From assembly GCA_009773805.1 (NCBI GenBank), contig WTXA01000002.1, positions 620,001 to 684,000 on the forward strand: 64,000 nucleotides of DNA, written 5' to 3'. Positions within the stretch are counted from its first letter, which is position 1. Each line of letters begins with the position of its first letter. Positions 24,806 to 35,169 of the stretch are shown piece by piece. The DNA is from Fusobacteriota bacterium. Its GTDB lineage: Bacteria > Bacillota > TC1. A program made the translations under genes and the position numbers. The notes beneath the pieces were generated by a model. The model was not told the DNA's origin. It searched no databases and saw nothing but the letters and a program-made list of their open reading frames with translations.

Positions 24806-25312
24806 TCAATCTTTAAGAATGGCTAGAATCTCATTTTTTCGAAGAAATGGAAGACTAAATGGTGAGTTATACCTTGCCAAAAGAAAATCCCCTGATGTTT
24901 TCCATTGGGTTTTAGCTAGCCATTCAATCAGTTGATTTTTATAATTCAAAATTTTTACAGAATCAACATTTCCGGAAAAAGTAATAGCTGCAATCAAATG
25001 TTTTTCATATCTACGAATAGTAACGCCTTGATCATCGGGATTGGGTGGACCGGTCTCAGCAAATTGTCTTGGCATCACAAATTCGGTTGTCATATGATTT
25101 TCGCTTAAATCATTTATCACTGGCACTGTCATTGATATTTTTTCCTTATTTGCATTATTACCGCTGATGTAAGAAAATAGTTTATTGAATCCCATTGTTT
25201 CACCTATATTAGATTCATTGGTAATTACAGTAAAGAATGATTCATAACTCCTTATTTCAAAGTCACCATCTTTTTTAAGCACTTCATATGATACAGTTTG
25301 ATATCTTGGCAT
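24806..25312 (-). CDS. SOUL-family heme-binding protein
   Basis: A protein of about 168 residues of the SOUL/HBP family: YEVLKKDGDFEIRSYE near the start, the FNKLFSYISGNN segment, ISMTVPVI and MTTEFVMPRQ. Proteins of this family bind heme or related tetrapyrroles, although the bacterial role is unclear. The ATG at 25312 is eight bases after AAGGAGG; a GTG at 25321 would overlap that site. It is monocistronic, convergent with hipA. Confidence 0.85.
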   Translation of the reverse strand: MPRYQTVSYEVLKKDGDFEIRSYESFFTVITNESNIGETMGFNKLFSYISGNNANKEKISMTVPVINDLSENHMTTEFVMPRQFAETGPPNPDDQGVTIRRYEKHLIAAITFSGNVDSVKILNYKNQLIEWLAKTQWKTSGDFLLARYNSPFSLPFLRKNEILAILKD

Positions 25313-25500
25313 AAGGGACACCTCCTTGAGCTAGTATTTAATACAGTTTCATTATATTCCTTTTTATACCATTGAAGAAGACTATTATAATAAAAATGAA
25401 ATGAATTATAAGAAACTGGAACTGTCTATTGAAGAGAATGATATAATTAAAGAAATATAAATTATTCTCTAATATTATTAAGGATAAGTTTAGGAGTATT

Positions 25501-26028
25501 ATGATGGTGAAAAAAATTGAAGAACCAATATTAATAAATGTACAGAAGCATTCTCCAAAAGCAGAAAATGCAAGGGAACTTGAAAATGATATAAGAAAAC
25601 TTTTAGAATCTCAAGCTTTTGCAGTGCTTGCTACACAGGGAAAAGGAATTACAGTTGCCTCCTTGGTTACCTTCGATTCTAGCATTGATTTAAAAAATAT
25701 AGTTTTTGTAACCCCTAGAAATTCAGAAAAATTCAATCTAATTGATAGGGATGAGAATATTTCTATTTTGGTCGACGATCGTTCAATGCATCAAGATAGC
25801 ATAAATGAAATCAGTGCCTTGACGATTATTGGCAAAGCCAGAATTTTATCTAATGAAAAAGAAATTCTTGAGTGGGGTGCTCGATTAACAAGAAAGCATC
25901 CTAATCTTACATCATTTGTAAAGGCACCAACCAGTGCAGTTATACTTGTAGATGTTGTTCGATATCAATATGTTAAAAAATTTCAGGAAGTATGGGAGTG
26001 GGATCCAAGCAATCACTATACTGATTGA
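25501..26028 (+). CDS. pyridoxamine 5'-phosphate oxidase-like FMN-binding protein
   Basis: A 175-residue split-barrel protein (about residues 22-165): LESQAFAVLATQGKGITVASLVTF and the strand with ENISILVDDRSMH fit the PNPOx-like FMN/heme-binding family. The substrate is unknown. TAGGAG precedes the ATG. It stands alone, followed by a strong hairpin. Confidence 0.75.
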   Translation: MMVKKIEEPILINVQKHSPKAENARELENDIRKLLESQAFAVLATQGKGITVASLVTFDSSIDLKNIVFVTPRNSEKFNLIDRDENISILVDDRSMHQDSINEISALTIIGKARILSNEKEILEWGARLTRKHPNLTSFVKAPTSAVILVDVVRYQYVKKFQEVWEWDPSNHYTD

Positions 26029-26063
26029 ATTTAACTTTTTTAATGTAATAAATTTTGTAATAG

Positions 26064-26106
26064 TGCGTGTGATTTAAACTACAACTTTAAATCACACGCA
26101 TTTCTC
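26064..26106 (+). terminator. rho-independent terminator
   Basis: TGCGTGTGATTTAAA (26064-26078) and TTTAAATCACACGCA (26086-26100), a 15-bp stem followed by TTTCT. Confidence 0.75.
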
Positions 26107-26182
26107 TTGCTTTTTTCTAATATATCGTTTAATATAAAATTAGATTTTAAATCAAACGGAAATACTTGACTGGGAGGTCGTT

Positions 26183-27397
26183 ATGTTTATCAATAGAGCG
26201 CTAGAGTCTATAGTAAAAGAAGTATCTAACACATATCCTGTATTGCTGGTGACAGGTCCTAGGCAGATAGGTAAAACGACATTATTAGAACGTGTCGCCG
26301 AAGAGAATAGAAAATATGTCAGCCTAGATGATCCAGTGGCAAGACGTCTAGCAAAAGAAGAACCTCTATTATTTTTACAAAGATATGAACCACCTATAAT
26401 TATCGATGAGATACAATATGCACCTGAACTACTACCATATATTAAACTACATGTTGACAAAAATAAGACAAATGGTGACTTTTGGCTTACAGGTTCGCAA
26501 ATGTTTCAAATGATGAAAGATGTAAGTGAAAGTCTCGCTGGTAGGGTAGGAATATTACCAATGCAGGGACTATCTATCTCAGAGCTAAATAAGTTGCCTA
26601 ATGAGCCTTATACAACAGATACCAAAAGACTGTTGGCGAGATCACAAGTTGCAAAAAAAATGAACTTACATGAAGCATATGAAAGGATATATAAAGGTTC
26701 TATGCCCGCTCTTTTTATAAATGAACAAAGTGTTGAAAGATTTTATGCATCATATGTAGATACATATATTCATCGTGATATTAGAGACTTAACTCAAGTC
26801 GCAGATGAAATGCAGTTTCATCGTTTTTTAACAGCCTGCGCTGCAAGAACAAGTCAAATGGTCAATTATGCTGAACTTGCAAAAGATGTGGGGATAACCT
26901 CGCCAACCGCTAAAAAATGGTTATCACTTTTGATTACATCAGGGATTATTGTACTTGTTGAACCTTATTTCAATAATGCACTAAAAAGGATAGTTAAAGC
27001 TCCTAATATGTATTTTATGGATACGGGACTATGTGCATATTTAACAAGATGGACATCAAGTGAATCCTTAGAAATTTCTGCTATGTCTGGAGCTTTTTTT
27101 GAAACTTTTGTAGTTTCAGAAATTATAAAAAGTTATTTAAATGCTGGTAAAAGAGCACCTTTATTCTACTATCGAGATTCGGATCAAAAAGAAATAGATT
27201 TAATTATTGAAGAGAACGGTTTGTTACAACCAATAGAAATAAAAAAGAGTGCCAACCCCAAAAATAATTCAGGTCGTCATTTTTCAATTTTAGAAAAAAC
27301 AGGCAAAGTATACGGAAGTGGTAGCATCATTTGCATGAGTGATGATTTACTACCAATAAATAAAGAAGTTTGGGCTGTTCCTGTTTGGTTGATTTAA
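26183..27397 (+). CDS. AAA-type ATPase with DUF4143
   Basis: A 404-residue protein: Walker A GPRQIGKTTLL (about 25-35), Walker B PPIIIDEIQYAP, sensor-like FWLTGSQ, then a winged-helix and the C-terminal DUF4143 with a nuclease-like core (YYRDSDQKEIDLIIEENG, IEIKKS). Such ATPases are common and scattered in Firmicutes and archaea. A defence or conflict role is often guessed but unproven. GGGAGG precedes the ATG. Confidence 0.85.
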   Translation: MFINRALESIVKEVSNTYPVLLVTGPRQIGKTTLLERVAEENRKYVSLDDPVARRLAKEEPLLFLQRYEPPIIIDEIQYAPELLPYIKLHVDKNKTNGDFWLTGSQMFQMMKDVSESLAGRVGILPMQGLSISELNKLPNEPYTTDTKRLLARSQVAKKMNLHEAYERIYKGSMPALFINEQSVERFYASYVDTYIHRDIRDLTQVADEMQFHRFLTACAARTSQMVNYAELAKDVGITSPTAKKWLSLLITSGIIVLVEPYFNNALKRIVKAPNMYFMDTGLCAYLTRWTSSESLEISAMSGAFFETFVVSEIIKSYLNAGKRAPLFYYRDSDQKEIDLIIEENGLLQPIEIKKSANPKNNSGRHFSILEKTGKVYGSGSIICMSDDLLPINKEVWAVPVWLI

Positions 27398-27450
27398 TCA
27401 TTTGTTAACTATAACGTTCTGAATGTAAAACCATATTATGGAGGATAAAT

Positions 27451-27792
27451 ATGAATATACAGATATTTGGAAAACCTAAATGCTTTGATACCAAGAAAGC
27501 AGAAAGATACTTTAAAGAACGAGGAATTAAATACCAACTCATAAATATTACAGAAAAAGCAATTAGTAAAGGAGAACTCCTTAGTATCAAACAAGCAGTA
27601 GGAGGCTACGGAAAACTAATAGACCAGGACTGCAAAGACAAGGACCTATTAGCACTAGTTAAGTATCTTAGAGAAGAAGACATAGAACAAAAAATCCTTG
27701 AAAACCAAAGGCTAATAAAAACACCTGTTGTACGCAATGGGAAAAAAGCAACCATAGGTTATCAAATAGATATATGGAAAAATTGGGAATAG
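27451..27792 (+). CDS. ArsC/Spx-family thioredoxin-fold protein
   Basis: A 113-residue protein with PKCFDTKKA in place of the usual CxxC region, hence a single reactive Cys, and the conserved KTPVVRNGKKATIGY cis-Pro/Arg loop. This is the ArsC-like or Spx-like fold. True arsenate reduction is not assured, as no ars genes are near. GGAGG precedes the ATG. The coding strand is A+C rich. Confidence 0.78.
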   Translation: MNIQIFGKPKCFDTKKAERYFKERGIKYQLINITEKAISKGELLSIKQAVGGYGKLIDQDCKDKDLLALVKYLREEDIEQKILENQRLIKTPVVRNGKKATIGYQIDIWKNWE

Positions 27793-27914
27793 AGATATAA
27801 GACAGTGGCAAAGAAGTCCAAAATAGGGTAGAATAGTAAGGGACATAGAATTGTTTAATAGAGAAACTAATCAAATCAGTATTTGATTTGATAATTTAGA
27901 ATGGAGAAATAGAA

Positions 27915-29534
27915 TTGATAAATGTAGTAGACGTAGGGTTAAGTTTTGGAGGACAAAAGTTATTTGATGGAGTAAATATAAAATTTACAGCCGGAAATTG
28001 TTATGGAGTAATTGGAGCAAATGGTTCTGGTAAATCCACATTTTTAAAAATACTTTCTGGGGAAATAGATTCAAACTCAGGAAATGTATCAATGACACCA
28101 GGTGAAAGACTTGCAGTATTAAAGCAAGATCATTATGAATTTGATGAATATACTGTTTTAGATACAGTAATTATGGGACATAAAAGACTTTATCAAATAA
28201 TGGTCGAAAAAGATGCCCTCTATGCAAAAGAAGATTTTAGTAACGAAGACGGAATTAAATCATCAGAGCTAGAAGGCGAATTTGCAGAACTAAATGGTTG
28301 GGATGCAGAGACCGATGCCGAAAAATTACTGATGGGATTAGGTATTAAAAAAGATATACATGCTAAAAAAATGTCCGAGCTTTTGGGTGGAGAAAAAGTA
28401 AAAGTACTACTAGCTCAGGCACTATTTGGTAACCCTGACAATTTACTATTGGATGAACCTACCAACCACCTGGACTTCAGAGCCATTACCTGGATAGAAG
28501 AATTTCTGATGGATTATCCTAATACTTTGATTGTTGTATCCCATGATAGACACTTTTTAAATAAAATATGTACACATATGCTGGATATAGATTATGGTAA
28601 AGTAAATCTATATGTGGGAAACTATGATTTCTGGTATGAATCAAGTCAACTGGCATTAAGATTACTGAACGACCAAAACAAGAAAAAAGAAGAAAAAATC
28701 AAGGAGCTACAAAGCTTCATCGATAGATTTAGTTCCAACGCATCAAAGGCAAAACAAGCAACATCAAGAAAGAAAGCCCTCGATAAAATCAATGTTGAGG
28801 ATATTCAGCCATCATCAAGAAAATACCCATTTGTAGGCTTTACACCAGAGAGAGAAGCAGGGGAACATATATTGATGGTTGAGGGTATAACCAAGACAAT
28901 TGATGGAGTTAAAGTATTGGATAATGTAAGTTTTATTATTGATAAAGGGGATAAGGTTGTTCTGCTTGGAAAAAATGATTTGTCAAAAACAACATTATTA
29001 CAAATTTTAGCGGAAGAAATTAAACCAGATTCAGGTTCTTTTAAATGGGGTGTTACAACTTCTAGAGCGTATCTGCCAAAAGACAACACAGAATACTTTA
29101 ATGATAGTGAGGATAATCTTATAGACTGGTTAAGACAATACTCAAAAGAGCCAAGTGAGCAATATATTAGAGGTTTCCTCGGAAAAATGTTGTTCTCAGG
29201 TGATGAGGCTTTAAAGCAGGTGAAGGTCTTATCCGGTGGTGAGAAAGTTAGATGTATGTTGTCAAAATTAATGTTGTCACAAGCCAATGTCCTACTTTTA
29301 GATGAGCCGACAAATCACTTGGATCTTGAGTCAATTGAAGCTTTAAATAATGGTTTAGTTGCCTTTAAGGGTACATTGTTATTTACATCACATGACCATA
29401 GTTTCATCGAGACAATCTGTAACAGAATTATTGAAATTACACCAACAGGTTTATTTGATAAAATAATGTTTTTTGATGAATTCCTTGAAAGTGATGAGAT
29501 TCAAAAGGAAATTGATCAAATGTATGAAGTTTAA
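27915..29534 (+). CDS. ABC-F family ATPase (YkpA/YbiT type)
   Basis: A 539-residue cytosolic protein with two ABC domains and the linker typical of ABC-F translation factors. Domain 1 has [18 protein letters not shown] and LLLDEPTNHLD. Domain 2 has the altered Walker A GKNDLSKTTLL, LSGGEKV and LLLDEPTNHLD. The changed second P-loop is usual in the YkpA/YbiT branch. These proteins act at the ribosomal E site or resolve stalls. TTG is the start, with GGAG upstream. Confidence 0.85.
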   Translation: MINVVDVGLSFGGQKLFDGVNIKFTAGNCYGVIGANGSGKSTFLKILSGEIDSNSGNVSMTPGERLAVLKQDHYEFDEYTVLDTVIMGHKRLYQIMVEKDALYAKEDFSNEDGIKSSELEGEFAELNGWDAETDAEKLLMGLGIKKDIHAKKMSELLGGEKVKVLLAQALFGNPDNLLLDEPTNHLDFRAITWIEEFLMDYPNTLIVVSHDRHFLNKICTHMLDIDYGKVNLYVGNYDFWYESSQLALRLLNDQNKKKEEKIKELQSFIDRFSSNASKAKQATSRKKALDKINVEDIQPSSRKYPFVGFTPEREAGEHILMVEGITKTIDGVKVLDNVSFIIDKGDKVVLLGKNDLSKTTLLQILAEEIKPDSGSFKWGVTTSRAYLPKDNTEYFNDSEDNLIDWLRQYSKEPSEQYIRGFLGKMLFSGDEALKQVKVLSGGEKVRCMLSKLMLSQANVLLLDEPTNHLDLESIEALNNGLVAFKGTLLFTSHDHSFIETICNRIIEITPTGLFDKIMFFDEFLESDEIQKEIDQMYEV

Positions 29535-29611
29535 TATATAGGGAACTATGACCTATAAAAAAATGACAATTAAAAAACGTCAATACAACTCGTAAAATAT
29601 ATGAATTAATG

Positions 29612-29645
29612 AAAGGAATGCAAAATTAATTGCATTCCTTTTTTA
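29612..29645 (+). terminator. rho-independent terminator
   Basis: AAAGGAATGCAA (29612-29623) and TTGCATTCCTTT (29630-29641) followed by TTTT. Confidence 0.85.
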
Positions 29646-29743
29646 GGTTTATTGTACAGGATTTTCCAATTATATTGTGAAATTCTTGATGTAGGAGTAA
29701 AATTGATTTAAATCCAAAGTGGTTATTGAAAAGGGGTGTTTTA

Positions 29744-30547
29744 ATGAAATCCATATGGAATGGAGCAATATCTTTTGGACTGGTAAATATTCCAGTTAGT
29801 TTATTTACTGTGGAAGAAAGTAACGATTTAAAGTTTAACTATATTGATTCAAGAGATGAAAATAAAGTTAAATACAAAAGAGTTAACGAAGTAACTGGTA
29901 AGGAAGTTCCTTGGGAAAACATTGTCAAAGCATATAAGTTTGAAGACGGAGACTATGTGGTAATGACAGATGAAGATTTTGAAAAAGCAGATCCAGAAGC
30001 ATCTAAAACTGTTGCTATTGAAACATTCATCGACACCTGTGAACTCTCAATGATGTATCTAGAAAAACCATACTATATGACCCCATCAAAGGGTAGTGAA
30101 AAACCCTATGTTCTACTACGTGAGGCACTTAAAAAAACTGGCAAGATTGCTATAGCCCGTGTGGTTATTAGAACAAAAGAACATCTAGCTGTTATATATA
30201 CAAAAGACGAAGGACTAGTTTTAAATCTAATCCGTTTTTATGAAGACATTAGGGCGATGGAGCAACTTAAAATACCTAAAACCATAAAAATAATTGATAA
30301 AGAAATGGAATTGGCCGAAAGTCTTATCGAAGGAATGACAGAGGACTGGAAGCCCGAAAACTACAAAGATCAATTCAGTCAGGCAATAATGAAAAGAATC
30401 GAAGCTAAATCCAAGAAAAAAGGCAAAGCAATTGATGATGAAATTGAACCTGAAAAAGAGACAAAAGAAACTGCTGGAAAAGTTATAGATATTATGGACC
30501 TACTGAAGAAAAGTGTCAAAGCCTATCCTAAAAAATCAACGAAGTAA
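29744..30547 (+). CDS. ku: non-homologous end-joining protein Ku
   Basis: A 267-residue bacterial Ku that binds DNA ends as a homodimer and recruits LigD. It starts MKSIWNGAISFGLVNIPVSL, shows YKRVNEVTGKEVPW and ends in a Lys-rich tail (KSVKAYPKKSTK), the part that in other Ku proteins contacts DNA and LigD. The ATG at 29744 follows AAGGGGTG; an upstream TTG is less likely. It is the first gene of a ku-ligD-sod operon, with ligD starting about 30 bp after the stop. Confidence 0.93.
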   Translation: MKSIWNGAISFGLVNIPVSLFTVEESNDLKFNYIDSRDENKVKYKRVNEVTGKEVPWENIVKAYKFEDGDYVVMTDEDFEKADPEASKTVAIETFIDTCELSMMYLEKPYYMTPSKGSEKPYVLLREALKKTGKIAIARVVIRTKEHLAVIYTKDEGLVLNLIRFYEDIRAMEQLKIPKTIKIIDKEMELAESLIEGMTEDWKPENYKDQFSQAIMKRIEAKSKKKGKAIDDEIEPEKETKETAGKVIDIMDLLKKSVKAYPKKSTK

Positions 30548-30577
30548 CATTGATTTATACAGAAAGAAAGTGCATTG

Positions 30578-33007
30578 ATGGCTAGAGAACTAGACGAATA
30601 TCAAAAAAAAAGAGATCCTAACAGAACAACTGAACCAAAAGGTAAGGTAGCTAATAGTGGAAAACAGTTAGTATATGTGATGCAGCACCATGCTGCATCA
30701 CATGACCATTATGACTTTCGCCTCGAATGGGATGGTGTACTCTTAAGTTGGGCAATTCCCAAAGGACCATCCTTTAATACAAAGGACAAGCGACTCGCTA
30801 TTGAAGTTGAAAATCATCCATTAGAATATAGAGATTTTGAAGGAACCATCCCTAAAGGTGAATACGGTGGTGGCACCGTTATGATCTGGGACGAAGGGGA
30901 ATGGGAACCTCAAGAGGGCTTTGAAAAAGGACTGGAAGAAGGTTCTTTAAAAATCATTTTAAAAGGAAATCGTTTAAAAGGTAAATGGGCTTTAGTCAGG
31001 CTTAAACAGGATAAAGATAACAAGAAAAATTGGTTATTGATTAAGGAAAAAGATAAATACGCTATGGATAACGATGGCATATCGGAATATAAGACAAGTG
31101 TTCGTACAAACCGAACAATGAATGAAATAACAGAAAATAAAGAAGCTATCAAGATAAGTCTCCCATTTGAAAAAACTAAGGTGCAACTTGCAAAACTTGT
31201 AGATAAGGTGCCTGAAGGAGAAGATTGGATTTATGAACTCAAATACGATGGCTATAGGATTATCGCTTATCTTAATAAGAATAAAGTTCAACTAATGTCT
31301 AGAAATGGTCAAGATTATTCCTTGAAGTTTAAAAGTATTACTGAAGCCCTTATTAAGTGGGGCGATGGCAGATCCATGGTACTAGATGGAGAAGTAGTCA
31401 TTCTTGACAAAAATGGCAGAACTGATTTCCAGGCCCTTCAAGAATATCTAAAAGCCCCTAAAGGTCAAACTCCTATTTTCATCATGTTTGACCTTTTAGC
31501 ACTGTCTGGAAAAGATCTTAGAGGCGAAACTCTTTTAGAGAGGAAGGGGAAACTCTCATCTCTAATGAAGAATAATCCTCAAATTTTACAGTATAGCAAT
31601 CATATTGATATTGCTGGGAAGGATACTTTTGTAGCAGCTTGCCAAGTTGGTATGGAAGGCATTATTTGTAAAAAAGCGAATTCTATTTACAGTGGGACAA
31701 GAAATGGTGACTGGCTAAAAGTAAAGTGTGGGAACAGACAAGAATTTGTGATAGGTGGGTACTCTCTGACAAACAAAAAGAAAAGTGGGGTCAGTGCTCT
31801 GCTTCTTGGTGTTTATGAAGGAGAAGATCTGATTTATGTAGGAAGAGCTGGAACAGGATTTACACAAAAAAATATGACACACTTAGAAAAACAATTTGAA
31901 AATATAAAAAGAAAGACATCCACTTTTATAGAAGCACCTAAAAAACGGTCTGATGAAGAAATTATTTGGCTAAGTCCAAAGCTTGTAGCTGAAATTAGTT
32001 TTGCTGAATGGACTAATGATAATCTATTAAGGCAGGCGAGTTTCAAAGGTTTGAGAATGGATAAGGCTCCTATGGAAGTAATACGAGAGAATTATTATCA
32101 AAATGAAGATGAAGATGTAGAAGTTGAAGAAACAAATGCAAATCGTAAAACTGCTACAGTAAATGGTATTAAAATCAGTAGCCCGGATAAGGAAATGTTT
32201 GAAGGTTCTGGTATCACTAAAGAGGATATTGCAAAATACTATAATACAGTTGCAAAGCGTATGATGATTTACGTAGGTAATCGAATTTTAAGTCTTGTAC
32301 GATGCCCTCATGGTATTCCAGGGGAATGCTTTTATCAAAAACATTTATTGAAAGAGATTAAAGGCCTGAAGATGATGCCAATTGAAGAAAAAAGTGGGGA
32401 CAATGAAGAATACTTCTATTTAGAGAATGCCGAGGCACTTATTAGATTAGTACAAATGGGAACTATAGAATTTCATACCTGGGGTAGTAAAGTACAGAAG
32501 CTAGAAACACCTGATATGATGGTTTTTGACCTTGATCCTGAAGAAGGCATGGATCTGGAACAAGTACGTGAAGGTGTTCGGGATATGAAAAGAATTCTTG
32601 ATGAAATTTCCTTGAAATCATTTCTTAAGACTAGTGGTGGTAAGGGTTATCACATTGTTGTTCCACTTGAGCCTTCAGCCGATTGGAATGCTGTTAAGTC
32701 ATTTGCCAAAATGACTGCCATTGCTATGGAAGAAAGATGGCCTGATAGATATACTAGTAATATGAGGAAAGAGAATCGCAAGGGTAAAATATTTATCGAT
32801 TGGGTTAGAAATGGTAGAAGCGCAACAAGTGTTGCACCTTATTCAGTTAGGGCTAGAAAAGGGGCTCCTGTCTCAATGCCAATTAGTTGGGAGGAGCTAG
32901 ATACAGTGGCTCCAAATGGAATCAGTATTGAGGATGCTATAAAAAGACTTCAAGGGGAAGATCCTTGGAAGGGTTTTTTTAAGATTAAACAAAAAATATA
33001 TCAATAA
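30578..33007 (+). CDS. ligD: LigD multifunctional DNA ligase/polymerase/3'-phosphoesterase
   Basis: An 809-residue NHEJ enzyme with all three modules in the order phosphoesterase (about 1-150; [21 protein letters not shown]), ATP-dependent ligase (about 190-490; nucleotidyl lysine in [10 protein letters not shown], then LDGEVV, LLGVYE) and primase-polymerase (about 530-800; [19 protein letters not shown]). Bacillus LigD lacks the phosphoesterase part; this has the Pseudomonas-type set. With Ku it should repair blunt or damaged breaks, useful for dormant or spore stages. The ATG is preceded by AGAAAGAAAG. Confidence 0.94.
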   Translation: MARELDEYQKKRDPNRTTEPKGKVANSGKQLVYVMQHHAASHDHYDFRLEWDGVLLSWAIPKGPSFNTKDKRLAIEVENHPLEYRDFEGTIPKGEYGGGTVMIWDEGEWEPQEGFEKGLEEGSLKIILKGNRLKGKWALVRLKQDKDNKKNWLLIKEKDKYAMDNDGISEYKTSVRTNRTMNEITENKEAIKISLPFEKTKVQLAKLVDKVPEGEDWIYELKYDGYRIIAYLNKNKVQLMSRNGQDYSLKFKSITEALIKWGDGRSMVLDGEVVILDKNGRTDFQALQEYLKAPKGQTPIFIMFDLLALSGKDLRGETLLERKGKLSSLMKNNPQILQYSNHIDIAGKDTFVAACQVGMEGIICKKANSIYSGTRNGDWLKVKCGNRQEFVIGGYSLTNKKKSGVSALLLGVYEGEDLIYVGRAGTGFTQKNMTHLEKQFENIKRKTSTFIEAPKKRSDEEIIWLSPKLVAEISFAEWTNDNLLRQASFKGLRMDKAPMEVIRENYYQNEDEDVEVEETNANRKTATVNGIKISSPDKEMFEGSGITKEDIAKYYNTVAKRMMIYVGNRILSLVRCPHGIPGECFYQKHLLKEIKGLKMMPIEEKSGDNEEYFYLENAEALIRLVQMGTIEFHTWGSKVQKLETPDMMVFDLDPEEGMDLEQVREGVRDMKRILDEISLKSFLKTSGGKGYHIVVPLEPSADWNAVKSFAKMTAIAMEERWPDRYTSNMRKENRKGKIFIDWVRNGRSATSVAPYSVRARKGAPVSMPISWEELDTVAPNGISIEDAIKRLQGEDPWKGFFKIKQKIYQ

Positions 33008-33020
33008 AGGAGGGAAAATT

Positions 33021-33608
33021 ATGGAACACAAATTATCAGCATTGCCTTATAGCATGGAGGCTTTAGAGCCAATAATCTCGAAAGAGACTTTAGAATACCA
33101 TTATGGTAAACATCATCAAACATATGTAACCAATCTAAATAAGTTGATTATCGACACTGAGTTTTTGGATATGTCATTGGAAGAAATAATTATGAAGTCT
33201 AGTGATGGCATATTCAATAATGCAGCACAGGTTTTTAATCATACTTTCTATTGGAATTGTTTAGCTCCAAATGCTGGGGGTGAACCAAAGGGGAAAATAG
33301 CGGAGGTGATCAATCAAGAGTTTGGGTCATTTGCTACTTTTAAGGAAAAGTTTAGCCAAAAGGCTATTACAACTTTTGGCTCTGGATGGGCTTGGTTAGT
33401 TAAAAACAAGGATGGGAAGTTAGAAATAGTCAGTACTAGTAATGCAGGGAATCCATTAACTGATGGTAAGAAACCATTATTGACATGCGATGTTTGGGAA
33501 CATGCTTACTATATCGACTATAGAAATGCTAGACCTAAGTATCTTGAAAAATATTGGGATTTAGTTAATTGGGATTTCGTATCATCGAATCTTCAAGAGA
33601 AAACTTAA
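33021..33608 (+). CDS. sodA: superoxide dismutase (Fe/Mn family)
   Basis: A 195-residue enzyme that dismutates superoxide in the cytoplasm. Metal ligands are His27, His74, Asp157 and His161 ([25 protein letters not shown]). Gln70 in AAQVFNH and GSGWAWL favour the iron type, though metal choice is not certain. It starts 13 bp after ligD with AAGGAGG, so it is probably co-transcribed with the NHEJ genes. Confidence 0.93.
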   Translation: MEHKLSALPYSMEALEPIISKETLEYHYGKHHQTYVTNLNKLIIDTEFLDMSLEEIIMKSSDGIFNNAAQVFNHTFYWNCLAPNAGGEPKGKIAEVINQEFGSFATFKEKFSQKAITTFGSGWAWLVKNKDGKLEIVSTSNAGNPLTDGKKPLLTCDVWEHAYYIDYRNARPKYLEKYWDLVNWDFVSSNLQEKT

Positions 33609-33644
33609 GAAATCTAATATAAGAAAAATTTAAAAGAGATTGAG

Positions 33645-33735
33645 ATTTTGTGAACTGAACCCCAAATCTTGGACAGTTTAATTAAGCAACGCTTAGGGAC
33701 TGAATCCGGTATTGTACTGGACTCAGTCCTTTTAG
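33645..33735. mobile_element. possible IS3-family terminus remnant with hairpin
   Basis: A non-coding stretch contains TGAACTGAACCCCAAATCTT, similar in style to IS3-group inverted-repeat ends, then a hairpin (about 33699-33732) with GGACTGA and CAGTCC arms and CCTTTTAG. No transposase remains and I see no matching second end. It could simply be the terminator of sodA. Confidence 0.3.
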
Positions 33736-33817
33736 TTTGCATTTCAAAATGATTATATTGCTTTCTATCACCGCTTGTGTTAGTATGGTGATAGTAACTG
33801 ATATTAGGAGTAAAATT

Positions 33818-35104
33818 ATGAATATTATTGAAAGTGAAACAGTAGAATTAAAAGAAATATATACCCCTGATTTAAAAAAAGAAATTATTGCTTTTGCTAA
33901 TACAAGCGGGGGAAGCATCTATATTGGTGTGCGAGACGATAGCAAAATAATTGGTGTTGATAATCCGGACTTTGTTATGCAACAAATCTCTAATTCACTA
34001 AGGGATAGTATACGCCCTGATATTTTAATGTTTACTAACATAGATTTACTAACAGAGGAAGATAAAAAGGTTATTAGAATAACAATTAACCAAGGAATAA
34101 AAAAACCATACTATTTAAAAGAAAAAGGACTGAGACCAACTGGAGTATATGTTAGAAATGGAACAACATCAGCACCAGCTTCTGAGGATGCAATTAGGAT
34201 GATGATTAAAATTTCTGATGGTGAATCATTTGAAACCAATCGCTCTCTTGTACAAGAGTTAACTTTCGTTAGCGCACAAGAGGAAATGAAAATAAGAGAT
34301 ACAGAATTTACAGCAATTCAAATGAAAAATTTGGGAATAATATCTTCTGATGAGATTTTTACCAATATGGGATTACTAATCTCTGACCAATGTACACATT
34401 CTATTAAGTTTGCAGTCTTTCAAGGGACTGATAAGCTTATATTCAAAGATAGAAAAGAACTTACAGGTTCTATATTTAACCAATTAACCCAAGCCTATAA
34501 AACAATTGATTTCTATAATGGTACCAAAGCTACTTTCCATGATTTACTAAGAACAGATGATAGAGATTATCCAGAAGAGGCTGTTCGTGAATCCTTGTTG
34601 AACGCTATAATCCATAGAGACTATGCTTTCAGTGGAAGTACATATATAAACCTTTATTCTGATCGTCTGGAAATTATATCTTTAGGTGGTTTGGTATCAG
34701 GCTTATCAATTGAGGCAGTCATGATGGGAGCTTCTCAACCAAGAAATGAAAAACTTGCTAATTTGTTCTATCGGATGAAATTAATAGAGGCATATGGTAC
34801 AGGTATTAGTAAAATAATTAGCAGCTATAAGGGCTTATATAAACAGCCTAGGTTTGAAAATGCAGAAGGAGCCTTTCGTGTTGTCTTGCCAAATATCCAT
34901 GCCCAAACAATATATGTAGAAAGTGTAAAATATGAACCGATTTTAAATTTATTTGAAAAAAGAAAAGAGATCGTTCGTGGAGATGTTGAAAAATCTCTTA
35001 ATATAGGAACAACCTATGCAATAAACCTATTGAGAGAAATGTTAGATAAAGATCTAATTGTAAAAAAAGGCAGTGGGAAAAATACTAAATATACTGCTAA
35101 ATAA
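33818..35104 (+). CDS. AlbA_2 / RecG-like ATP-binding regulator
   Basis: A 428-residue protein: an N-terminal AlbA_2 domain (about 1-120; ESETVELKEIY, FANTSGGSIYIGV), a GHKL-like ATP-binding region (about 255-365; EAVRESLLNAIIHRDY, LEIISLGGL, GTGISKI) and a C-terminal winged helix. The ATG at 33818 follows TAGGAG; earlier ATGs fall in the hairpin region. It is the second such protein here, without the KKVAIKSGD repeat of the first. Function uncertain. Confidence 0.8.
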   Translation: MNIIESETVELKEIYTPDLKKEIIAFANTSGGSIYIGVRDDSKIIGVDNPDFVMQQISNSLRDSIRPDILMFTNIDLLTEEDKKVIRITINQGIKKPYYLKEKGLRPTGVYVRNGTTSAPASEDAIRMMIKISDGESFETNRSLVQELTFVSAQEEMKIRDTEFTAIQMKNLGIISSDEIFTNMGLLISDQCTHSIKFAVFQGTDKLIFKDRKELTGSIFNQLTQAYKTIDFYNGTKATFHDLLRTDDRDYPEEAVRESLLNAIIHRDYAFSGSTYINLYSDRLEIISLGGLVSGLSIEAVMMGASQPRNEKLANLFYRMKLIEAYGTGISKIISSYKGLYKQPRFENAEGAFRVVLPNIHAQTIYVESVKYEPILNLFEKRKEIVRGDVEKSLNIGTTYAINLLREMLDKDLIVKKGSGKNTKYTAK

Positions 35105-35169
35105 TTACTTGAAATTAATAGCGCGATTAAAGAATTTGTCGAACAAGTAAATAAAATATTGGAGAAAAA

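Noticed and set aside
27451-27792. Calling the ArsC/Spx-like gene an arsenate reductase
   Set aside because: Only one cysteine in the active-site region and no arsenic genes nearby; the fold covers several functions.
28950-28995. Changed Walker A in the second ABC-F domain as a sign of inactivation
   Set aside because: Altered second P-loops are usual in the YkpA/YbiT branch, and the signature and Walker B motifs are intact.
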